Shown here: piece by piece, positions 1 to 7,079 of the stretch
How the letters are laid out: each line of letters opens with the position of its first letter
How positions within the stretch are numbered: the first letter of the stretch is position 1
Origin: Ancalomicrobiaceae bacterium
GTDB lineage: Bacteria; Pseudomonadota; Alphaproteobacteria; Rhizobiales; Ancalomicrobiaceae
Direction: 5' to 3'
NCBI GenBank assembly: GCA_031291595.1
Contig: JARLIU010000110.1
Coordinates: forward strand, 1 to 32,793
DNA length: 32,793 nucleotides
Position numbers and translations under genes: made by a program
The notes under the pieces: generated by a model
Told to the model about the DNA's origin: nothing
Databases searched by the model: none
The model's input: the letters and a program-made list of their open reading frames with translations, nothing else

Positions 1-1
1 G

Positions 2-409
2 CGCGAAGATGGACGACTTTCCGTAACCGAGCTTTCCGCGCGCATCGGATTGTCGAAGACGCCCTGCCAGATGCGGCTGAAGCGGCTGATCGAGCGCGGC
101 TACATCGAAGGGTTCCGCGCGGTCCTAAACCCGGAAAAGCTTGGCTTCGACCATGTGGCCTTCACCGAAGTAACGCTGTCGGACACACGCGAGGAGGCGC
201 TCGAAGCCTTCAACGCGGCGGTGAAGAAGATCCCGGAGGTGGAAGAGTGCCACATGATCGCCGGACGGTTCGACTACCTGTTGAAGGTCCGCACCTCCAA
301 TATCCGCCGCTATCGCGAAGTGCTGGGCGAGAAGATCTCCTCTCTGCCGCATGTCGCCTCGACCTCGACCAGCGTCGCCATGCAGGCGGTGAAGGAGACA
401 TGGGTGTGA
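2..409 (+). CDS. Lrp/AsnC-family transcriptional regulator (5' end missing)
   Basis: The reading frame is open from the first bases of the window, so the true start lies upstream; 135 residues are visible. The N-terminal part carries the second half of an Lrp-type winged helix-turn-helix, with the recognition-helix signature GLSKTPCQMRLKRL, in which Gln replaces the usual Trp after TPC. A short linker leads to the C-terminal RAM/AsnC effector domain (motif MIAGRFDYLLKV, then a beta strand with STSVAMQAVKE). Family members bind an amino acid and act as multimeric regulators of amino-acid metabolism genes, often a divergent neighbour that would lie outside this window. The C-terminal end recalls proline- or branched-chain-amino-acid-responsive members (PutR/BkdR type), but this cannot be settled here. 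The gene ends 70 bases before the convergent peroxidase gene. Confidence 0.9.
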   Translation, partial: REDGRLSVTELSARIGLSKTPCQMRLKRLIERGYIEGFRAVLNPEKLGFDHVAFTEVTLSDTREEALEAFNAAVKKIPEVEECHMIAGRFDYLLKVRTSNIRRYREVLGEKISSLPHVASTSTSVAMQAVKETWV

Positions 410-440
410 GCGGACAGGCGATCGACAGTCCTGCCGGGTC

Positions 441-465
441 GGGCGGCGGGAGACATCGGCCGCCC
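441..465. terminator. GC-rich hairpin between convergent genes
   Basis: A perfect 7-base inverted repeat (GGGCGGC / GCCGCCC) with an 11-base loop sits in the 70-base gap between the Lrp gene and the AhpD-like gene, which run towards each other. Its position suits a bidirectional terminator. There is no T-run on either side, so it would not be a classical intrinsic terminator. Confidence 0.4.
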
Positions 466-479
466 GCCAATCGCCCAAG

Positions 480-956
480 TCACGCTGCCGACCGGCTTTG
501 CTCGATCGCCGGCGGGAAGCCGAGACCGACAGCAATGCGGTTCCAGGCGCTGATATTGGCGATGGCCGCGGTGATAAAGGCCACTTCGCGCTGGGAGAAC
601 TCGGCAAAGAGCGCGGCCCGCGCCGCGTCGATGTCGCGATGGCTGGTCAGGTCGGCGAGCGCCTCGGCCCAGGCGAGTAAGGCACGCTCGCGCGGCGAAT
701 AGAGGGTGGTCTCGTGCCAGGCCGGCAATAGATCCAGCTTCAGCTGCGAAACGCCGTGCTTTCGTGCCAAACCAATGTGCATGTTGATGCAGAAGGCGCA
801 GCCGTTCAGCTGCGACACCCGCACCTTCATCAGCTCGATCAACGCCTTGTCGATCCCGGCGGCATCGACTGCCTTGCCCAGCGCCAACAGCGCGTCGCGC
901 GCCGGACCGGCCATCTCGCAGAAACTCTCGTAGCTCATTCCGTCTTGCTGGCTCAT
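480..956 (-). CDS. AhpD-like carboxymuconolactone decarboxylase family protein
   Basis: This 158-residue protein has the AhpD/CMD core: NGCAFCINMH with the redox pair Cys53-x2-Cys56 and His60, the proton-relay arrangement of alkylhydroperoxidase AhpD. Many proteins of this size and motif reduce organic peroxides or serve as thiol peroxidase-like partners; the electron donor is unknown here. A longer open frame extends upstream to 1403, but the ATG at 956 is chosen. It is preceded by a purine-rich ribosome site (GGAAGGGAAGGG), and upstream residues would overlap the MarR gene antisense. It is transcribed divergently from the MarR regulator at 1044 with an 87-base shared promoter region, a classic arrangement for a repressor and its target. 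Family assignment is firm; the physiological substrate is not. Confidence 0.88.
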   Translation of the reverse strand: MSQQDGMSYESFCEMAGPARDALLALGKAVDAAGIDKALIELMKVRVSQLNGCAFCINMHIGLARKHGVSQLKLDLLPAWHETTLYSPRERALLAWAEALADLTSHRDIDAARAALFAEFSQREVAFITAAIANISAWNRIAVGLGFPPAIEQSRSAA

Positions 957-993
957 GCTGACACCCTTCCCTTCCGATGATAATGTCAGAGCA

Positions 994-1008
994 CGAACAT
1001 AATATTCG
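994..1008. promoter_or_regulatory. Putative MarR operator in divergent promoter
   Basis: An imperfect palindrome, CGAA-N7-TTCG with a mostly self-complementary AT-rich centre, lies midway between the divergent AhpD-like and MarR starts. It is flanked by two copies of GAGCAC (989-994 and 1008-1013). MarR dimers usually bind 15-20-base AT-rich palindromes overlapping the promoter, so this is the natural candidate site. Assignment is by position and symmetry only. Confidence 0.4.
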
Positions 1009-1043
1009 AGCACTGATACTATTTTCAAGCGGAGACAAGGACG

Positions 1044-1493
1044 ATGATTCCGGCGCCCGGCGAGGGAAAACGCGGCGAGGCGGGCTATCTCGGCTATCTG
1101 CTGAGGCAGGCGGCCCATGCCAACCGCTTGAAGATGGAGACGATTCTCGCCGATCTCCAGGTCACTCCACCGCAGTTCGCGGTCCTCACCATGATCGGCG
1201 CATACCCCAGTTGCTCGAATGCCGACATCGCGCGTCTGAGCCTGATGACGCCGCAGACCGCGAGCTTCATCATCGCCAACCTGCTGAAGGCCGGGCATCT
1301 CACCCGCAAGCAGCACGCAACGCATGGTCGCATCCGCATGCTGGCGCTGTCCGACAGCGGCAGTGCGCTGATCGAGGCGGCGCGTGCACGGGTCCGAGCG
1401 CACGAGACGACGCTCTCCGCCGGGCTCGACGCCGGGGAGGAGGCCGTCATTCGTCGCTGGCTGGTGCAGCTGGCCGAAGGCGTCGAAGGCTGA
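1044..1493 (+). CDS. MarR-family transcriptional regulator
   Basis: A 149-residue winged-helix regulator of normal MarR length. The helical dimerisation region is followed by the MarR DNA-binding core: VTPPQFAVLTMI, NADIARLSLMTPQTAS, then IIANLLKAGHLTRK and the wing (THGRIRMLALSDSG). The start ATG at 1044 follows GGAG at 1031-1034. The only cysteine is Cys57, in the turn before the HTH. The N-terminal reactive cysteine of OhrR-type peroxide sensors is absent, so peroxide sensing by the classical OhrR route is not supported. The divergent AhpD-like gene is the likely target. The gene ends 18 bases before the stop of the convergent epimerase gene, leaving almost no room for a terminator. Confidence 0.9.
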   Translation: MIPAPGEGKRGEAGYLGYLLRQAAHANRLKMETILADLQVTPPQFAVLTMIGAYPSCSNADIARLSLMTPQTASFIIANLLKAGHLTRKQHATHGRIRMLALSDSGSALIEAARARVRAHETTLSAGLDAGEEAVIRRWLVQLAEGVEG

Positions 1494-1511
1494 TGCCCCG
1501 CGCCTCCGGGC

Positions 1512-2546
1512 TCAGGCGGCGCGGCTCAGTTCCGCCATGCCGTCCTCGAAACCCACGGCCGGATTCCAGCCCAACTCCCGCCGGAGCCGCGATGAGTCCG
1601 CGGTAATATGGCGGACATCGCCGAGCCGGTAGCGGCCGGTGACGATGGGTGTCGGGCCGTCGAGCGCGCGGGAAAGCGCCGCCGCCATGTCACCGACGGT
1701 GCGTGGCGTGCCCGAGCCGACATTGAAGGCGGCGAGCCCCATGGCGTGCGCCTCGCAGGCCAGGATGGTCGCGGCGGCGATGTCGCGCACATGCACGAAA
1801 TCGCGGCGCTGGCCGCCGTCCTCGAACACGCTCGGCGCCTCGCCGCGCCGCAAGGCCGACAGGAAGATCGCCGCGACGCCGGCGTAAGGCGTGTCCTTCG
1901 GCATGCCCGGCCCGTAGACATTGTGGTAGCGCATGGCGGCAACCGAACCGCCGACCGCCCGGGCCCAGTTGCGGGCGTAGAACTCCTGCGCCACCTTCGA
2001 CGTGGCGTAGGCGTTGCGCGGATCGAACGGCGTATCCTCGCCGACAAGCTTCGGCTGCAGCGGGCGGCCGCAATGCGGACAGGGCGGCTCGTAGTCGCCG
2101 CTCGCCAGCGAGGCTTCCAGTCGCGGCGCCGGTACGACAGCGCCATGCTGCGGGCACAGTGCCTCACCCTCGCCGTAGACGACCATCGAGCTTGCCAAGG
2201 TCAGCCGCTTGACGCCGGAGCGCGCCATGGCCGCCAGAAGCTCCGCCATGCCGACGTCGTTCGAGGCGGCATAATCCGGCAGGTCGGAGACGTCCACGCC
2301 GAGACCGACCTTGGCTGCCAGGTGGATGACCGCATCGATGCGTCGCAGCGCCCGATCGAGGCCGTCGCCGTCGCGCACATCGGTGCGCCAGAACTCGGTG
2401 CCCGAGGGAGCGTTCCACAGCGGCCCCGAACCGTGCACGTCGGGCCGGAGATTGTCGAGGATGCGGACCTCGTGGCCACGATCGAGCAGGCCGCGCACGA
2501 CGTGCTGACCGATGAAGCCGGCACCGCCGGTGACCAGAATATGCAT
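1512..2546 (-). CDS. NAD-dependent epimerase/dehydratase with zinc-ribbon-like insertion
   Basis: An extended SDR of 344 residues and last gene of the five-gene operon. The Rossmann motif TGGAGFIG is at residues 6-13, the catalytic Ser near 119-120 (ASSMVVYG) and the Tyr180-x3-Lys184 pair in NAYATSK. The later HNVYGPG and RDFVHVRD motifs are those of UDP-glucose 4-epimerase/4,6-dehydratase relatives. Between the Ser and the Tyr sits an insertion with Cys131-x2-His134 and Cys156-x2-Cys159, which looks like a structural zinc site near the sugar-binding side. The start is the ATG at 2546, just after GGGGAGGG; an upstream in-frame extension has no better support. It likely makes or modifies a nucleotide sugar for the two glycosyltransferases encoded upstream. 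The exact sugar cannot be named. Confidence 0.9.
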   Translation of the reverse strand: MHILVTGGAGFIGQHVVRGLLDRGHEVRILDNLRPDVHGSGPLWNAPSGTEFWRTDVRDGDGLDRALRRIDAVIHLAAKVGLGVDVSDLPDYAASNDVGMAELLAAMARSGVKRLTLASSMVVYGEGEALCPQHGAVVPAPRLEASLASGDYEPPCPHCGRPLQPKLVGEDTPFDPRNAYATSKVAQEFYARNWARAVGGSVAAMRYHNVYGPGMPKDTPYAGVAAIFLSALRRGEAPSVFEDGGQRRDFVHVRDIAAATILACEAHAMGLAAFNVGSGTPRTVGDMAAALSRALDGPTPIVTGRYRLGDVRHITADSSRLRRELGWNPAVGFEDGMAELSRAA

Positions 2547-2559
2547 GAATGCCCTCCCC

Positions 2560-3321
2560 TCAGCTCTTGCCCATTGCCGCGCCGGCGACATCGTGCGGCG
2601 ACCGCGGGTGCGACTTCAGCTGCCACCACAGCCGCAGGAACGTGGTGGAAATCTTCCAGGCGGCGGCAAGACCGGCGCGGACATTGCCCGAGACCTTCGA
2701 GACGCCGCCGCGGCGGCAGCGGTGGTCGACCGGCAATTCGACGACGCGCAGGCCGGCAGCCGCGACGCGCATCTGCATTTCGAGGTTCCAGCCATAGGTG
2801 GTTTCGGCCATGCCCAGTGCGCGCAGGTCCCGGAGCCGCATGGCGCGGAATGGCGACATGTCGGAAAACGCGACGCCGTAGGCGGCCTTCATCAACAGTC
2901 CGGCGAGGCGGCCGGCAACCAGCTGCTGCGGCGTCATGCTGCCCGGCTCGCGCTGGCCTTTGAGCCTCGAACCCATGGCGAAATCGGCGCGACTGCTTGC
3001 CACCTCGCCGACGACCGCGGCCAGAAACGCCGGCACGTCGCTGCCATCGCCATCCAGAAACGCGACGATGTCGCAGTCGGACCGAACGCCGGCAACGCCG
3101 GCGGCACAGGCCCTGCCATAGCCGCGCACCGGTTCGGCGACGACACGGGCTCCGGCGGCGCGCGCCGCTTCGGCGGTTCGATCGGTCGAGCCGTTGTCGA
3201 CGACGACAACCTCGTCGACGCCCTGGCGCAGGATTTCCGAGACTACTGGTCCGATGACCTCCGCCTCGTTCAGGCACGGGACGACGACCGAGACGGTGAC
3301 GGCACCAGATGGGAGTTGCAC
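2560..3321 (-). CDS. Family 2 glycosyltransferase, DPM1-like
   Basis: A 253-residue GT-A protein. It opens with SVVVPCLNEAE, then VVDNGSTDRT and a DxD-like FLDGDGSD (Asp90/Asp92) for metal and nucleotide binding. No membrane segment is obvious, and the C-terminal third (TYGWNLEMQ, then VSKVSGN) matches the layout of polyprenyl-phosphate sugar synthases and related GT2 enzymes. The GTG at 3321 is taken as start because GGAGGA stands 8 bases before it; the open frame runs further upstream but overlaps the neighbouring gene. It lies 13 bases ahead of the epimerase and 26 bases after the membrane glycosyltransferase. It probably transfers a sugar from a nucleotide donor to a lipid phosphate; donor and acceptor are inferred. 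Confidence 0.88.
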   Translation of the reverse strand: MQLPSGAVTVSVVVPCLNEAEVIGPVVSEILRQGVDEVVVVDNGSTDRTAEAARAAGARVVAEPVRGYGRACAAGVAGVRSDCDIVAFLDGDGSDVPAFLAAVVGEVASSRADFAMGSRLKGQREPGSMTPQQLVAGRLAGLLMKAAYGVAFSDMSPFRAMRLRDLRALGMAETTYGWNLEMQMRVAAAGLRVVELPVDHRCRRGGVSKVSGNVRAGLAAAWKISTTFLRLWWQLKSHPRSPHDVAGAAMGKS

Positions 3322-3347
3322 GGTTGAAGTCCTCCAGGATGGATCGG

Positions 3348-4715
3348 TCAGGCGCCGGGTTCGGCCGCGGACACGGCCGCATCGGTGAGCGATGGGGCGG
3401 GCGCCTCGCTCGATGCCGGCGTGGCCGTCCGGCGGCGGGCCTGCGCCCAAGTGACGATGAGTGCGGCGATCGAGCCGAGGTTCAGCACGGTCTTCCAGAT
3501 CAGGAATCTGGTCGGCTGGTCGTCGGGCGTCGGCCACCACGCATGCAGCAGCGAGGCCAGCAGCGTCGTTACCCACAGCACGCTGCCGTCGAACACAGCC
3601 AGGAACGGGACGAGCGGCAGATAGTACCAGGGATAGTTCGGCGACAACACGAACAGGCCGATGAACATCAGCGCCACGACATCGCGGATCTGCTCGGCCG
3701 GACGGTAGAACGCCGGCTTGAACAGGATGCGCAGCGTCGCCAGCCCCAATGCCATGGCGCCGACCGACAGGTAGAATGGCAGGATGCCGGGAACATCGCC
3801 GAGAAAGCGCCGCACCAACGACACCAGCCAGAAGCCGTTGCCGGCGACGAAGCCTTCTTCGTGCAGGTACATGGGCACGAAGCCGAGAACGCCGGTGCCG
3901 ACGCTCAGGTAGAGAGAATAGAAGAAGGCGACGAGGAGGATGACGAACGCGGGCGCGCGCCAATCCCATGGCCGCCAGAAGGCGCCGAGCAGCACGATGA
4001 CGTAGGGTTTCACCAGCACGGCCGCCGCGATGGCGAGCGCCCCGAGGATCCGCCGCTTCGACGTCAGCAGAACGAGCGCGCCGAGGACGAGCAGCATGAC
4101 GAGCGCGTCGACATGGCCGGCATTGGCGATCTCCCAGACACTCAGCGGATGCCAGAGATAGGCGACGACCAGGGTGCGCGGCCGGCCCAGGCGGGTGAGC
4201 AGGACCATGAGCAAGCCGACGGCGGCCGCCTCGCACCCGAGAAAGGCGATGCGCATGCCGTCGAGCGTGTCGCTGAGGCGGGTGACAAAATAGAAGAAGG
4301 CTTCCGCAAACGGCGGATAGGCGGTCACCGCATAGTTGGCGCGGTTGATGTTGGGGAAGATGTCGGCATCCTGGAGCGCCAGCAGCGCCGGGTCGGCCGG
4401 GATGTAGCGATAGGGATTGATGCCGGCGCCTTGCACCCGCCCGTCCCAGACATAGCGGTAGACGTCGGTGGAGACCAGCGGATCATCGGAGAGCGCGATC
4501 AGCCGGATGGTGACGGCGACGACGACAATGACGACGAGCGCCCACCGCTCCGGCGCATCGCGGGCGATCCACGTGGCGGCGAAGGCGAGGAGGCCGATCA
4601 CCAGCCCCACCGCAACGAAGCCTTCCTCGTCGTACTGGTCGAAGGCCGGCCCAACCGCGCACGTGAGCGCGACGATCGCCAGCCCGAGACCTGCCAGGAG
4701 GGCCACCCGCCTCAT
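3348..4715 (-). CDS. Polytopic GT-C-like membrane glycosyltransferase
   Basis: A 455-residue hydrophobic protein with roughly a dozen membrane segments, starting with a segment near residues 4-22. After the second or third helix comes the loop signature STDVYRYVWDG, then GINPYRY and YPPFAEAFF. This pattern (acidic residue, WDG, NPY, YPP) is seen in integral membrane glycosyltransferases of the GT-C fold (GT87/DUF2029-like) that use polyprenyl-phosphate sugars. A late SPNYPWYYLPL segment fits the same group. The ATG at 4715 overlaps the upstream stop by four bases (ATGA), implying translational coupling. With the DPM1-like GT2 encoded next, a plausible pair is lipid-phosphate-sugar synthesis followed by transfer on the outer face of the inner membrane. 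The acceptor is unknown. Confidence 0.8.
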   Translation of the reverse strand: MRRVALLAGLGLAIVALTCAVGPAFDQYDEEGFVAVGLVIGLLAFAATWIARDAPERWALVVIVVVAVTIRLIALSDDPLVSTDVYRYVWDGRVQGAGINPYRYIPADPALLALQDADIFPNINRANYAVTAYPPFAEAFFYFVTRLSDTLDGMRIAFLGCEAAAVGLLMVLLTRLGRPRTLVVAYLWHPLSVWEIANAGHVDALVMLLVLGALVLLTSKRRILGALAIAAAVLVKPYVIVLLGAFWRPWDWRAPAFVILLVAFFYSLYLSVGTGVLGFVPMYLHEEGFVAGNGFWLVSLVRRFLGDVPGILPFYLSVGAMALGLATLRILFKPAFYRPAEQIRDVVALMFIGLFVLSPNYPWYYLPLVPFLAVFDGSVLWVTTLLASLLHAWWPTPDDQPTRFLIWKTVLNLGSIAALIVTWAQARRRTATPASSEAPAPSLTDAAVSAAEPGA

Positions 4716-5479
4716 TGTGCGGCGGCTCCGGATGCAGCGAAACTGTCGCTTCTGGGGGCATCGTTCGTGCCGTGATCGAGCGCGAGCGCTTCGACGAAGG
4801 CCCGCGTCGCCGGCGCCGGATTGCGGCCGATACCGTCGGGGGCGAAGAACAGATGATGGCCGGCGAGGTCGGCCCGCAGAATATCGAGGCTCGCGGCATC
4901 GTCGACGTCGTACCACATGGGCAGGCTGTGGACCCGAAGCCCCAGCGTGGCGGCCTTCAGCACAGTCAGGCGGTAGACGTCCTCGGTCGACCACGGCATG
5001 TCGGTGAACAGTTCGGGATGCGGACGGCTGAGGCCGATGAAGGTGTAGCCGCCGTCGACGGCTGGACAGAGGACGACGCAATCCTCTCGCATCAGGTGGC
5101 GCGCGGCCTCGGTGAAGTAGCTCGCCGGCAATGTCGGACTGTCGGAGGAGACGATGATCGCGCCGCGATGGCCGCGGGCGATGAGATCCTCGATGCCGGC
5201 CGACAGACGGGCGCCGAGATCGCCACCGCCCTGCGCCACCAGGCCGAAGCCGGCGGGCAACAGGCGCGCCAGCCGCTCCTCGCTGCCGACAGGCGTATAG
5301 AGCACGTGGCCAGAAACTGGCGCCGACCGCTCGAGCGCCCGCAAATTCGCCGTCAGATCGCGGATGAAGCAGGCGGAGATGGCGGCGCACTGATCGGGAG
5401 TGAGCGGCGGCGATAGCCGGGTCTTCGACCGGCCGGGCTCGGGCGTCTTGCAGATGACGGCAATGGCGACGGTGGTCAT
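4712..5479 (-). CDS. DUF2064 / TIGR04282-type GT-A-fold protein
   Basis: A 255-residue soluble protein with the DUF2064 pattern: a beta strand and CKTPEPGRSKTRLSPPL near the N-terminus, then IIVSSDSPTLP (nucleotide/metal site) and AVDGGYTFIGL. The fold is related to nucleotidyltransferases such as CofC and MobA and to GT-A glycosyltransferases. The real reaction is poorly defined in most bacteria. It sits between the PLP enzyme and the membrane glycosyltransferase with ATGA overlaps on both sides (5476-5479 and 4712-4715), so it is surely co-translated with them. It may provide an activated sugar or add a further sugar; this is inference from fold and context. Confidence 0.85.
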   Translation of the reverse strand: MTTVAIAVICKTPEPGRSKTRLSPPLTPDQCAAISACFIRDLTANLRALERSAPVSGHVLYTPVGSEERLARLLPAGFGLVAQGGGDLGARLSAGIEDLIARGHRGAIIVSSDSPTLPASYFTEAARHLMREDCVVLCPAVDGGYTFIGLSRPHPELFTDMPWSTEDVYRLTVLKAATLGLRVHSLPMWYDVDDAASLDILRADLAGHHLFFAPDGIGRNPAPATRAFVEALALDHGTNDAPRSDSFAASGAAAQ

Positions 5480-6687
5480 CGGCTGTCTCCTCTACCGGTG
5501 TCTGAGGATGAGGCGGGGTGGTCGGCGACGATGAGGCCAAGGACGCGGAAGGCGCGGTCGAGGTCGGCGTAGAGATCGTCGGGATCCTCGATGCCGACGG
5601 ACAGCCGCAGCAGATCGTCGGGACAGGCGGCGCTCGCCCCTTCCATCGAGGCGCGATGCTCGATCAGGCTCTCGACGCCGCCGAGCGAGGTGGCGCGACG
5701 CCACAGCTGCACCGCGCCGGCCGCGGCGAGTGCGGCTTCGACGCCCTGTTCGAGCCGGATGGACAGCATGCCGCCGAAGCCGCCGCGCATCTGCCGGCGG
5801 GCGACGGCGTGGCCGGGATGGCTGGGGAGGCCGGGATACAGCACCATCCTGACGGCAGGATGGTCGGCCAAGCGGCGGGCGAGGTCGGCGGCCGTTGCAG
5901 CCTGCGCGCGGACCCGGACGTCGAGCGTGCGCATGCCGCGGGCCAAGAGCCAGGCATCGAAGGCGGAGAGGCCGGTGCCGAGATCGGCGCGCAGCATGCC
6001 GATGCGGGCCCACAAGTCGCCGGGCCGCGCCGCGACCAGTACGCCGGCGCTGACGTCGGAATGGCCGTTCAGGTATTTCGTCGCCGAATGCATGACGTAG
6101 TCGGCGCCGAATTCGATCGGCCGGGTGAACACCGGCGTGGCTACAGTGGAATCCACCGCCAGCTCGGCGCCGACGGCGTGGGCAAGCCGTGCCACCGCGG
6201 CGATGTCGGTCACCTGCCACAACGGGTTCGACGGAGTCTCGATCCACACCAGCCGCGGCGGGCGGCGCTCGATCGCCGCTTCGAGGGCCACAAGGTCGGT
6301 CGTATCGACGAATTCGATCGAATGGCCGAAACGGCCGATGCCGGCGAGCCAGTGTTTCAGCCCGTAATACATGGCGCTCGAGGCGACGACATGGATCGGG
6401 CGATCCAGCCCCAACACCATCGCCGCCGCCGCCGCCATGCCCGAGCCGAACAGCATGGCGGAATGGCCCCGTTCCAGCGCCGCAATCTGCGCCTCGGTCT
6501 CGCGCAGCGTCAGATTGTCGGAACGGCCATAAACATAGTCGGAAACATAGGCATAGCGCTCGTCACGGGTATAGGTCGTCGCCATGTGGATCGGCGCGAC
6601 CAGACCGTTGCGTGGAATGTCCTGGGTGGCCGGGCCGGCGACGACCCGGGTGCGAAAACTCAAGTCCGCAAAGCGCTTCTGAAACAT
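5476..6687 (-). CDS. Cys/Met-metabolism PLP-dependent enzyme (trans-sulfuration family)
   Basis: A 403-residue fold-type I PLP enzyme of the cystathionine gamma-synthase/beta-lyase family and first gene of the operon. The Schiff-base lysine is Lys204 in HSATKYLNGHSD; the upstream FGSGMAAAAA loop and the ETPSNPLW strand are family hallmarks, as is the late RATSLGGVESLIEHRAS block. The usual N-terminal YxRxxNPT reads YGRSDNLT, so the conserved Pro is missing. The start is the ATG at 6687 behind GAGGGAG. A MetC-like or gamma-synthase role is possible, but isolation from other methionine genes and ATGA coupling to DUF2064 suggest a dedicated role in the glycosylation operon. The substrate cannot be assigned from sequence. 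Confidence 0.88.
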   Translation of the reverse strand: MFQKRFADLSFRTRVVAGPATQDIPRNGLVAPIHMATTYTRDERYAYVSDYVYGRSDNLTLRETEAQIAALERGHSAMLFGSGMAAAAAMVLGLDRPIHVVASSAMYYGLKHWLAGIGRFGHSIEFVDTTDLVALEAAIERRPPRLVWIETPSNPLWQVTDIAAVARLAHAVGAELAVDSTVATPVFTRPIEFGADYVMHSATKYLNGHSDVSAGVLVAARPGDLWARIGMLRADLGTGLSAFDAWLLARGMRTLDVRVRAQAATAADLARRLADHPAVRMVLYPGLPSHPGHAVARRQMRGGFGGMLSIRLEQGVEAALAAAGAVQLWRRATSLGGVESLIEHRASMEGASAACPDDLLRLSVGIEDPDDLYADLDRAFRVLGLIVADHPASSSDTGRGDSR

Positions 6688-6768
6688 CGGGACTCCCTCG
6701 CGCGTCAAGCGGGGCGAAAATCCTCGCCGCGTTCGCCGCCATGAAGCGCCGGCACCAGGAGGCCAAAG

Positions 6769-6802
6769 CCCTATTGCCCCCTCGCCGCCGGGCGACATAG
6801 GG
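6769..6802 (-). promoter_or_regulatory. Nested hairpin in possible leader of the PLP operon
   Basis: Outer arms CCCTAT/ATAGGG (6769-6774 and 6797-6802) enclose a second hairpin TCGCC-GCCG-GGCGA (6782-6795). It ends about 80 bases upstream of the PLP enzyme start. If the transcript begins further up, near the TATACT box, this would be a structured 5' leader. It does not match a riboswitch class I know, including SAM-II. An attenuator or protein-binding element is possible. Confidence 0.35.
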
Positions 6803-6826
6803 AACTTCGGCGAGACCGGCGGATCG

Positions 6827-6842
6827 GTTACCTGGCGGTAAC
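6827..6842. promoter_or_regulatory. Palindrome GTTACC-TGGC-GGTAAC
   Basis: A perfect 6-base inverted repeat with a 4-base spacer lies in the divergent promoter region. It could be an operator half-site pair or, on the minus transcript, a small hairpin. No regulator gene adjoins, so the binding protein is unknown. Confidence 0.35.
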
Positions 6843-6901
6843 AATTCTTTCATCGGTGACGGGGCCTGCGCACCCGTCGCCACGTAAAGTATACTATCAT
6901 G

Positions 6902-6925
6902 GTCCTATGTGTCTTTTCGTAGGAC
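6902..6925. promoter_or_regulatory. 24-base imperfect palindrome downstream of TATACT box
   Basis: GTCCTATG and CGTAGGAC are inverted copies (7 of 8 bases) separated by TGTCTTTT. The site sits 8 bases after the AGTATACT box, so a dimeric regulator bound here could block or activate either divergent promoter. Assignment rests on symmetry and position only. Confidence 0.35.
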
Positions 6926-7079
6926 ATCGCCTGCCGCACAGTCAACCTGCGGCCATCGGGCGCGGCCGACCGACGCAGGTGTAACGTTTGGGCCGCAGCA
7001 CCCGAACTAGCCATCGACGATGGGCCGGGGCGGCAAGCGCCATGCGCCCGATACGATGCATAATTCGATGGAGGGCTCC

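Larger units (their letters stand above)
6688..7079. other. 392-base divergent promoter region
   Basis: This gap separates the minus-strand PLP/glycosyltransferase operon from the plus-strand cytochrome b/oxidoreductase pair. It holds three inverted repeats, listed separately, and an AGTATACT box at 6886-6893 that could serve as a -10 element on either strand. Open frames crossing it look like high-GC shadows. No small gene was recognised. Confidence 0.6.

Noticed and set aside
3309-4775. 488-codon plus-strand open frame opposite the membrane glycosyltransferase
   Set aside because: Composition is low-complexity Arg/Asp/Gln-rich and antisense to a clear gene; no motif or ribosome site.
6688-6900. 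SAM-II or SAH riboswitch in front of the PLP enzyme gene
   Set aside because: The hairpins do not show the conserved cores of those classes as I know them.
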